DNA of 64,000 nucleotides from Planktosalinus lacus. GTDB taxonomy: Bacteria; Bacteroidota; Bacteroidia; Flavobacteriales; Flavobacteriaceae. The stretch is taken from NCBI RefSeq assembly GCF_014640155.1, contig NZ_BMGK01000010.1, positions 28,079 through 92,078 of the forward strand, read 5' to 3'. The notes under the pieces are model-generated. The model searched no databases. It was not told the origin of the DNA and was given only the letters and a program-made list of their open reading frames with translations. Position 1 is the first letter of the stretch; every line of letters starts with the position of its first letter. The translations under genes and the position numbers were made by a program. This document shows, in pieces, positions 25,356-32,090 of the stretch.

Positions 25356-26978
25356 TTAATATTTTTCTTTCTTCACATACTTTAACACCAGAAAATTTTG
25401 AGGATTAATTCCTAACCCGGATACATTTTTTCTTACAAAGCGCACAGCTTCATCATAAAAAAGCGGCACTATGGGAGCTTCATCTATCATTAGCGAATCC
25501 ATTTTTTTATAAATGATTTTGCGTTGGGTGATGTCTACCAGTTTGTTGGAATGTTCATATAAACTATCATAGGTTTTATTCTCATAAAAAGTATAATTGG
25601 GTCCATTGGGTGTGTGATTGGGACTGTAAAAAAGCGATAAATAACTTTCAGCATCGGGATAATCGGCAATCCAGCTTGAGCGAAAGGCATCCAGTGATCC
25701 ATCAGCACGTGCCTGTCTAATCGCTGATGAAGGCATGACATCAATGGTGGTTTGTATCCCAATTTTTTCAAACTCGCGTTGCAGGTATTCAAAAATATCC
25801 TGATAATTGCTGTCTGTTGTCAACACCAGGCTTGGATTTTGGTCGCCGGTTTCTAGTTTGTATTGTTCAAGTAATTGTAGGGCTTTTTCAGGATTGTAGT
25901 TGTAGCCATCAATGTTTTCATATCCCGGCAGTCCTTTGGGAATGATTCCGCTTGTGCCGGTAGTGCCAATTCCATTTCTGAGGTAAGTGATGATTACGTT
26001 TCGGTCAAAACTATAGTTGATAGCCTTTCTGAAAATTGGTGATTGCAGTGCTTTGTTTTTTTCTGATTTATTTTGAAGGGCAATAAATTCGGTGTTGAGG
26101 TACGGTCCTTTAATCATAAAAACATCATTTTCATAATTGGGCTTCAGTTTTCCATTTGAAGAAAGCAGTTCATCTTTGTATGAAGCATCCAGGCCGGAGA
26201 TAAAATCCAGTTTTCCCTGTGCAAATTGTAAAAATTCGCTTTGCTTGTCGGGTAAAAAAGTAATTGCCACTGCTTCCAGATAAGGGAGGTTTTTCCCGTT
26301 TTTATCTTTTTCAAAATAGCGCTTGTTTTTTCTGAAGACCAACTTGATATTTTCTTCCCAGAGTTTGAAGTAAAACGGTCCGGTTCCTATGGGATTGGAC
26401 CGAAAGTTATTTCCATAATGTTCTACCACTTCTTTTGGGACCACAGAACAGTAACGCATTGCCAGCAAGCCCATGAAGGGAGGGAAGGCTTGTTTTAACT
26501 TAATTTTCAGTATGGTATCATTTATTGCGTCATAGCTTTCAACATTTTGTAACACCCAGCTTCCGGGTGAAGCCACCGTGGGGTCTTTCAATCGGTCAAG
26601 GCTATAGACAAAGTCATCTGCAATTACTTTTCGTGTTGAATCTTTTCCCAACAGCCGGTGTTTATGAAACCACACATCATCTCTCAGGTAAAAAGTATAA
26701 GTGAGTGTAGAATCGTTTATTTCCCAGTGCTTTGCAATATCGGGCTGAATGTTCAGATTGTCATCGAGTTGAACCAAACCATTAAAAAGTTGATTGGTTG
26801 CCCAAATGGTTGAGGCATTTCGGGCAAAAGCAGGATCTAATGAAGCAATGTTTTGATGTTCATTGTAACGAAAGACAAGGTGATCATTGTTCTTTTTGTC
26901 AGCATCTTTGCAAGCAACATTCAATAAACAAAAACTTATAAAAAGCCAAAATGATAAAATAGTGCAATTGATTTTCAT
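25356..26978 (-). CDS. ABC-type oligopeptide/dipeptide-binding lipoprotein
   Basis: The protein has 540 aa. The leader MKINCTILSFWLFISFCLLNVAC ends in a lipobox, so it is anchored after lipidation. The SBP family 5 fold is evident: PDIAKHWEINDSTLTYTFYL, VWFHKHRLLGKDS, FVYSLDRLKDP, NPIGTGPFYFK and RKAINYSFDR. OppA/DppA-like proteins bind peptides for ABC importers. No permease or ATPase genes are adjacent, so it works with components encoded elsewhere or has another ligand. It diverges from mtaB. Confidence 0.92.
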   Translation of the reverse strand: MKINCTILSFWLFISFCLLNVACKDADKKNNDHLVFRYNEHQNIASLDPAFARNASTIWATNQLFNGLVQLDDNLNIQPDIAKHWEINDSTLTYTFYLRDDVWFHKHRLLGKDSTRKVIADDFVYSLDRLKDPTVASPGSWVLQNVESYDAINDTILKIKLKQAFPPFMGLLAMRYCSVVPKEVVEHYGNNFRSNPIGTGPFYFKLWEENIKLVFRKNKRYFEKDKNGKNLPYLEAVAITFLPDKQSEFLQFAQGKLDFISGLDASYKDELLSSNGKLKPNYENDVFMIKGPYLNTEFIALQNKSEKNKALQSPIFRKAINYSFDRNVIITYLRNGIGTTGTSGIIPKGLPGYENIDGYNYNPEKALQLLEQYKLETGDQNPSLVLTTDSNYQDIFEYLQREFEKIGIQTTIDVMPSSAIRQARADGSLDAFRSSWIADYPDAESYLSLFYSPNHTPNGPNYTFYENKTYDSLYEHSNKLVDITQRKIIYKKMDSLMIDEAPIVPLFYDEAVRFVRKNVSGLGINPQNFLVLKYVKKEKY

Positions 26979-27031
26979 AAGCCTGTCTTCTTAAGTCTGT
27001 TGTCTGTTATTGTATCTCTAAAAAAATCCGT

Positions 27032-27039
27032 AATTTTGC
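27032..27039 (+). promoter_or_regulatory. Promoter -7 element of mtaB (TAATTTTG)
   Basis: TAATTTTG at 27032-27039 is preceded by TTG at 27011-27013 with an 18-bp spacer, matching the Bacteroidota promoter pattern. Confidence 0.65.
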
Positions 27040-27067
27040 CGCCCGGCAATTTTCCAAAAATACAAGA

Positions 27068-28402
27068 ATGAACGTTAGAAAAAAAGTAGCTTTTTATACT
27101 TTAGGCTGCAAACTTAATTTTTCAGAAACTTCCACCATTGCAAGGGGTTTTACTGAGGAAGGTTTTGACAGGGTTGAGTTTGAAGATATGGCTGATATTT
27201 ATGTCATCAACACCTGCTCAGTTACTGAAAATGCTGATAAACGTTTTAAGACCATCGTAAAAAAAGCACAGAAGGTCAATCCCGATGCCTTTGTTGCAGC
27301 GGTGGGTTGCTATGCCCAGCTCAAACCGGAAGAACTTGCTGCAGTTGATGGTGTGGATTTGGTTTTAGGAGCTAAAGAGAAGTTTAAAATCACAGATTAT
27401 CTCAACGATTTATCCAAAAACGATTTTGGTGAAGTGCATAGTTGCGAAATTGAAGCAACCGATTTTTATGTGGGTGCTTACTCTATAGGTGACAGGACCA
27501 GGGCCTTCTTAAAAGTGCAGGACGGTTGTGATTATAAGTGTACATATTGTACAATACCGTTGGCAAGAGGGATTTCCCGCAGTGACACGTTGGAAAATGT
27601 ATTGCAAAACGCCAAAGAAATTTCAGACCAGGGAATAAAGGAAATTGTACTCACAGGCGTGAATATTGGAGATTACGGTAAAGGTGAATTTGGTAATAAG
27701 CGCCATGAGCACACTTTTTTAGATTTGGTTAAGGCTTTAGACGCTGTAGAGGGTATCGAACGCTTACGTATTTCATCTATTGAGCCCAATTTACTAAAAA
27801 ATGAAACCATCGATTTTGTTGCACAATCAGATACCTTTGTGCCCCATTTTCATATACCGCTTCAGTCAGGTAGCAATGCAATTCTGAAAAAGATGAAACG
27901 GCGCTATTTGAAAGAGCTTTATATAGATCGAGTAGCAAGAATCAGAGAAGTATTGCCACACGCTTGTATTGGTGTGGATGTAATTGTAGGCTTTCCCGGC
28001 GAGACCGATGAACATTTTCTGGAAACCTATCATTTTTTAAATGAATTGGATATTTCTTATTTACACGTGTTTACATACTCAGAAAGAGACAATACCGATG
28101 CCGCCGCTATGGAGGAAGTAGTTCCTCAAAAAGTGCGAGCAAAGCGCAGTAAAATGCTAAGAGGGTTGTCTGTTAAAAAGAGACGTGCGTTTTATGAATC
28201 CCAGTTGGGTTCAACGCGCACAGTATTGTTTGAAGGTGAAAACAAAGAAGGGTATATTCACGGTTTTACAGAAAATTATGTCAAGGTAAAATTGCCTTGG
28301 GATCCGGGACTGGTTAACACTTTGCAACACGTTAGGCTCAAAGAAATTGACGCCGATGGGTTGGTTCGTTTTGAGTTTGTGAAAGATGAAATTTTGTTGT
28401 AA
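27068..28402 (+). CDS. mtaB: tRNA (t6A37) C2-methylthiotransferase
   Basis: The protein has 444 aa. It has the MTTase N-terminal domain with YTLGCKLNFSET, NTCSVTENAD and GCYAQ supplying three cluster Cys residues. The radical SAM motif CDYKCTYCTIP lies near residue 155 and a C-terminal TRAM domain is present. The KLNFSE form of the first Cys motif separates MtaB from MiaB (QMN.) and RimO. It converts t6A to ms2t6A at position 37 of ANN-decoding tRNAs, using two Fe-S clusters and AdoMet. Confidence 0.96.
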   Translation: MNVRKKVAFYTLGCKLNFSETSTIARGFTEEGFDRVEFEDMADIYVINTCSVTENADKRFKTIVKKAQKVNPDAFVAAVGCYAQLKPEELAAVDGVDLVLGAKEKFKITDYLNDLSKNDFGEVHSCEIEATDFYVGAYSIGDRTRAFLKVQDGCDYKCTYCTIPLARGISRSDTLENVLQNAKEISDQGIKEIVLTGVNIGDYGKGEFGNKRHEHTFLDLVKALDAVEGIERLRISSIEPNLLKNETIDFVAQSDTFVPHFHIPLQSGSNAILKKMKRRYLKELYIDRVARIREVLPHACIGVDVIVGFPGETDEHFLETYHFLNELDISYLHVFTYSERDNTDAAAMEEVVPQKVRAKRSKMLRGLSVKKRRAFYESQLGSTRTVLFEGENKEGYIHGFTENYVKVKLPWDPGLVNTLQHVRLKEIDADGLVRFEFVKDEILL

Positions 28403-28467
28403 GAAATCAACAAAGCCTACCCAGATCGGTACGCTTTAAATATAAAGCATTATTTAAAATACTATTG

Positions 28468-28767
28468 TTAGATATTAATCCCAACAGGCAGTAAACCCTT
28501 ATATTTCCTTCTGTGTTTTCTAAGGAAAGACTTTACTTCGACACAAGTGGGCACCAAACTGATATTTCGGCTTTTAACTTCATCAAAAACCGCTTCCATA
28601 AAAGGCTCTGTAAAGCCTTCATCAACCATTTCCTGGGGCATGTCAAATTTTGTTAGAAAAATTTTGCGATCCTGAAGGCTGTATTCTATCCTGGCCATCT
28701 GGTCATTGTGAAAGCATTCAAATTGTCTTAAAAAATCATTGTCTTTAATTTCTACTTCGCTAGTCAT
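28468..28767 (-). CDS. GNAT-like acetyltransferase (YjdJ-type, Acetyltransf_CG)
   Basis: The protein has 99 aa, the compact form of this family. The pattern IEYSLQDRKIFLTKFDMPQEMVDEG, then AVFDEVKSRNISLVPTCVEV and FLRKHRRKYKGLL, matches the small GCN5-related domain that has only the acetyl-CoA-binding half. Substrate is unknown. It is convergent with mtaB. Confidence 0.85.
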   Translation of the reverse strand: MTSEVEIKDNDFLRQFECFHNDQMARIEYSLQDRKIFLTKFDMPQEMVDEGFTEPFMEAVFDEVKSRNISLVPTCVEVKSFLRKHRRKYKGLLPVGINI

Positions 28768-28926
28768 GATACATTAATGGGTTATATTCAGATATTAAAA
28801 CATCACTTCGTTAAAAAAAGTAGGCTGGATGTTGAAAACTCATAAATAAACAGAAAAACAGTTTCATTTTCTGTCGGGGAATTATTTATTGTTTTAAAGA
28901 ATTTCGTAAACTGAGGATATAATCCT

Positions 28927-28934
28927 TAATTTTG
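28927..28934 (+). promoter_or_regulatory. Promoter -7 element (TAATTTTG)
   Basis: TAATTTTG followed by CATTAC stands 58 bp before the alpha/beta hydrolase gene and matches TAnnTTTG. Confidence 0.55.
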
Positions 28935-28991
28935 CATTACAAATTTACGAATAAAAGTTTGATTCTTTCTTAAATCTCTTGTTAAATAAAA

Positions 28992-29678
28992 ATGAGTCAG
29001 GAAATTATACCTGTTTACTTTGTGCCTGGTCTTGCAGCCGGAAGAGAAATCTTTAAACATATAGAACTTCCTCCAGATCGTTTTCGGGTTCAGATCCTTG
29101 AATGGAAGATTCCTGAAGTTAAAGAATCCATTGAAGACTATGCCCGCAGAATGGCAGCAGATGTCAAAGAAGACCATGCCGTTTTAATAGGGGTCTCATT
29201 TGGTGGGGTGATGGTACAGGAAATGAAAGCATTTTTAAACCTCAGGAAACTAATTATCATTTCGAGTGTTAAGTCGAAGTATGAATTGCCCACCCGCTTA
29301 CGAATAGCGCGAAAAACAATGGCTTACAAATTGGTTCCCACTAAACTGGTTTTAGGTTCAGATGATTTGACAAAGTTTGCTATTGGTCCGAAGACCAAAA
29401 GACGATTAGAGATTTATCAGGAATATTTATCGGTTCGCAATGAAAAATACCTCGATTGGGCGATAGAAAAAATGGTGTGCTGGGACAGAACTGAGGTAGA
29501 CGAATCTGTGGTTCATATTCATGGTGATAAGGATTTGATTTTTCCCATTGATAAAATTAAGAATTGCATCATAATTAAAGGAGGCACACACATTATGATT
29601 TTAAACAAATTCAGGTGGTTTAACAAACATTTGCCTCAATTGATTCTCGATGAAACCTATTCGGTGAATGCTTCTTAA
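28992..29678 (+). CDS. Alpha/beta hydrolase-fold protein
   Basis: The protein has 228 aa. An oxyanion-loop-like start (IPVYFVPGLAAGREIF) and a nucleophile elbow (LIGVSFGGVMVQE, Ser near residue 63) mark the alpha/beta hydrolase fold. A late segment, VVHIHGDKDLIFPIDKIKN, supplies the usual Asp, and IIKGGTHIMIL supplies the catalytic His. No signal peptide is visible. Substrate is unknown. It may be co-transcribed with the lytic transglycosylase 38 bp downstream. Confidence 0.88.
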   Translation: MSQEIIPVYFVPGLAAGREIFKHIELPPDRFRVQILEWKIPEVKESIEDYARRMAADVKEDHAVLIGVSFGGVMVQEMKAFLNLRKLIIISSVKSKYELPTRLRIARKTMAYKLVPTKLVLGSDDLTKFAIGPKTKRRLEIYQEYLSVRNEKYLDWAIEKMVCWDRTEVDESVVHIHGDKDLIFPIDKIKNCIIIKGGTHIMILNKFRWFNKHLPQLILDETYSVNAS

Positions 29679-29716
29679 TTCTGAATATTTATGTATATTA
29701 CAATAAAAAATAATAG

Positions 29717-30649
29717 ATGAAAACTCCTATAAAAATTCTAATAGCAAGTTGTTTAATTATTTTGAGCGGCCTGTTTATTTTTGCTGAAAAAGATCCACCC
29801 ACCCAAGAGCGGTTTGACACCAAACGTCTTAATGATTATAATGTGTATGCTTTGCCAATGCCTGAGAATTTGGATTTTGCAGGAGAAGCGGTTCCATTAG
29901 CAGATCCTGATGTGAGAGAACGTATGGACAGGGAGTTGTTGGTAAACACTTACTGGCAGTCAAATGGTTTGCTGTTGATAAAACGTGCACACAAGTATTT
30001 CCCGGTGATTGAACCCATTTTAGCAAAGCATGGGGTGCCAGATGATTTTAAATATCTGGCCGTGATTGAAAGCGGTTTGCAAAATGTAGTTTCGCCAGCC
30101 GGTGCAAGGGGAATCTGGCAGATTATGCCGGCCACTGCACGGGAATATGGTCTTGAAGTGAATGACAATGTAGATGAACGCTATCATCTTGAAAAAGCAA
30201 CAGAAGCGGCCTGTATGTATTTGCTCAACTCCAAAGAACGATTTGGAAGCTGGACGTTGGCTGCAGCAGCCTATAATGCAGGTAATTCCGGAATAAACAG
30301 ACGACTTGATGGTCAACAGGTAGAGGATTATTACAATTTACTTTTAGGTGAAGAAACAGGAAGGTATATGTTTCGGATTTTAGCGATTAAAGAAATTTTG
30401 AGTGACCCTAAGAAATATGGATTTAATTTTCGCGAAAGCGATCTGTACAACCTGGTGCCTTCTTATAAAGTTGAAGTAGATACAGCAGTGGCAGATTTAG
30501 CAGCTTTTGCCAATTTTCATGAAATTAATTACAAAGTATTAAAAATACACAACCCGTGGTTGAGAGAACCAAAACTCAATAACCGCTCTAGAAAGCTATA
30601 TGAAATTGAGATTCCTCAAGACGGATATTATATTATTGAAAAAAACTAA
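29717..30649 (+). CDS. Membrane-bound lytic murein transglycosylase (SLT domain)
   Basis: The protein has 310 aa. An N-terminal anchor or signal (MKTPIKILIASCLIILSGLFIFA) is followed by the SLT domain at about 90-220: YLAVIESGLQNVVSPAGA with the catalytic Glu, ARGIWQIMPATAREYG and LAAAAYNAGN. It resembles MltD but the C-terminal LysM part is reduced to one weak segment. It cleaves peptidoglycan between MurNAc and GlcNAc, leaving 1,6-anhydro ends. It lies upstream of a TSUP permease gene, 14 bp apart. Confidence 0.93.
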   Translation: MKTPIKILIASCLIILSGLFIFAEKDPPTQERFDTKRLNDYNVYALPMPENLDFAGEAVPLADPDVRERMDRELLVNTYWQSNGLLLIKRAHKYFPVIEPILAKHGVPDDFKYLAVIESGLQNVVSPAGARGIWQIMPATAREYGLEVNDNVDERYHLEKATEAACMYLLNSKERFGSWTLAAAAYNAGNSGINRRLDGQQVEDYYNLLLGEETGRYMFRILAIKEILSDPKKYGFNFRESDLYNLVPSYKVEVDTAVADLAAFANFHEINYKVLKIHNPWLREPKLNNRSRKLYEIEIPQDGYYIIEKN

Positions 30650-30663
30650 TCTATTAACCAATA

Positions 30664-31035
30664 ATGAAAATGGTCTCTTTAATTATAATTTTAATTATTA
30701 TTGGCTTACTTGCCGGACTGTTTAGTGGACTGATGGGTGTGGGAGGAGGAATTGTAATGATTCCTTTAATGGTGTTTGCCCTTGGTTTTACCCAACACGA
30801 AGCACAAGGAACCAGTCTTGCAGTTCTGGCAGTTCCTGTAACATTGATAGCCGCTTACAATTACTATCAAGCCGGGCATGTAAACTGGAAATATGCAGGA
30901 GTTATAGCTGTGACCTTTGTTGTCGGAGCTTATTTTGGGTCTAAATTTGCGGTATCAATTGATCAGGTTCTCTTAAAAAAGATATTCGCTGTGTTGTTAA
31001 TTGTGGTTGCATTGAGACTTTTATTCTGGAAATAA
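30664..31035 (+). CDS. TSUP (TauE/SafE) family permease, half-length
   Basis: The protein has 123 aa with four membrane helices. The hallmark GLLAGLFSGLMGVGGGIVMIP is at the N-terminus, followed by ALGFTQHEAQGTSLAVL. Typical TauE/SafE proteins have about 250 aa with two such repeats; this one has a single repeat and would act as a dimer. Family members export sulfite, sulfoacetate or related anions. It is in one operon with the lytic transglycosylase. Confidence 0.88.
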   Translation: MKMVSLIIILIIIGLLAGLFSGLMGVGGGIVMIPLMVFALGFTQHEAQGTSLAVLAVPVTLIAAYNYYQAGHVNWKYAGVIAVTFVVGAYFGSKFAVSIDQVLLKKIFAVLLIVVALRLLFWK

Positions 31036-31091
31036 AGTTTCAACTCTTGTTTTATCACTTGTAATTTATATTCTTTTGTAAATACCCTGAG

Positions 31092-31607
31092 TTAAATCTT
31101 TTTCATTTGCTGTTTCATCATTTTGATTTGATCAGTAAGCATGTTGTGTTTGTCCAGTTTTTTTGCTTCAGTAAGAAGCATTTGAGCTTCCCGTTTTCTA
31201 CGTTTGGTCATGGCAATTCCCGCGAGGTTTAATTTGGCCATTGCCAAATCGGCATTCATAGAGAGGCCCAGTTGTATCGCTTTTTTAAAATATTTTTCTG
31301 CCTGATTCATATTGGTTTGAGAAACCATTAATCCGTGTAAATAATTATAGTATCCTTGTTGTTTTCTCACCAAGGCGGCTTCAGGATTTTTGATTCTGTC
31401 CAGCCATTTTTTTGCACCCGGAAAATCTTGTTTACGTAAACGCAAAAATGCCAGTAAAATCAATTCATTTTTAAAATACAGAAAAACAAAAACAGAAGAA
31501 AGTAATATATACATAATGCCATTGCCGATATTGCCTTCGGTAAATTGCCAAATTCCCAGGCCAATGATAAGTGCTGTAAGTACTAATTTGATATTTTTAT
31601 GAAACAT
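31092..31607 (-). CDS. Membrane protein with TPR-like C-terminus
   Basis: The protein has 171 aa. Two N-terminal hydrophobic segments (LVLTALIIGLGIWQF and GIMYILLSSVFVFLYF) precede a helical region with TPR-like spacing (YYNYLHGLMVSQTNMNQAEKYFKKA, then ADLAMAKLNLAGIAMTKRRK). It probably mediates protein-protein contact at the inner membrane. Function is unknown. It is divergent from rpmH. Confidence 0.75.
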   Translation of the reverse strand: MFHKNIKLVLTALIIGLGIWQFTEGNIGNGIMYILLSSVFVFLYFKNELILLAFLRLRKQDFPGAKKWLDRIKNPEAALVRKQQGYYNYLHGLMVSQTNMNQAEKYFKKAIQLGLSMNADLAMAKLNLAGIAMTKRRKREAQMLLTEAKKLDKHNMLTDQIKMMKQQMKKI

Positions 31608-31694
31608 AATGGGCTTTTATTTTGAATGGTCAAAGGTAATAAAAACAATTAAAAATTATTTAATAAATCCATTTGTCAAACCCAAAAAGGTTTG

Positions 31695-31702
31695 TATATT
31701 TG
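31695..31702 (+). promoter_or_regulatory. Promoter of rpmH (TATATTTG)
   Basis: TATATTTG at 31695-31702 with TTTG at 31672-31675 and a 19-bp spacer is a near-consensus Bacteroidota promoter, fitting a highly expressed ribosomal gene. Confidence 0.75.
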
Positions 31703-31704
31703 CA

Positions 31705-31742
31705 CCCGCCTACGCACCGATAGCTATAGGCGCTTCGGCGGG
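31705..31742. repeat. REP-like imperfect palindrome in the rpmH leader
   Basis: The 38 bp from CCCGCCTACGC to GCTTCGGCGGG fold around ATAGCTAT with four mismatches in 19 pairs. A short perfect hairpin (GGCGGG/CCCGCC) overlaps its end. Two mismatches (T opposite C, and C opposite T) are the same as in the palindromes of the 265-905 array, so the elements belong to one family. Confidence 0.7.
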
Positions 31743-31837
31743 CAAGCCCGCCAGTATTGAGAGGATTGATTTTTAGAGTAATTCTCAGAAAATAAAATTA
31801 AAAGAACAATTTTTACAGAAGATAAAGATTTACAATC

Positions 31838-31999
31838 ATGAGCAAAAGAACATTTCAGCCATCGAAAAGAAAAAGAAGAAACAAACACGGTTTTAGAGAG
31901 CGTATGGCTTCTGTAAACGGTAGAAAAGTGCTTGCAGCCCGTAGAGCTAAAGGCAGAAAAAAATTGTCTGTATCTTCTGAGCCACGACACAAAAAATAA
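31838..31999 (+). CDS. rpmH: 50S ribosomal protein bL34
   Basis: The frame from ATG 31838 to TAA 31999 encodes 53 aa starting [19 protein letters not shown] and continuing [20 protein letters not shown]. This is the highly conserved bL34 sequence of the large ribosomal subunit. The leader of about 130 nt contains a REP-like palindrome. A strong terminator follows at 32021. Confidence 0.98.
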   Translation: MSKRTFQPSKRKRRNKHGFRERMASVNGRKVLAARRAKGRKKLSVSSEPRHKK

Positions 32000-32020
32000 T
32001 GCATTCATTATTTAAAATAC

Positions 32021-32054
32021 AAGGTGTTACTTTTTTAAGTAACACCTTTTTTTA
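32021..32054 (+). terminator. Terminator after rpmH
   Basis: AAGGTGTTAC pairs with GTAACACCTT over an 8-base loop and is followed by T residues. Confidence 0.85.
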
Positions 32055-32090
32055 TACCTTCACATTACGTTCCACTAAAGTTTTTTTTAA

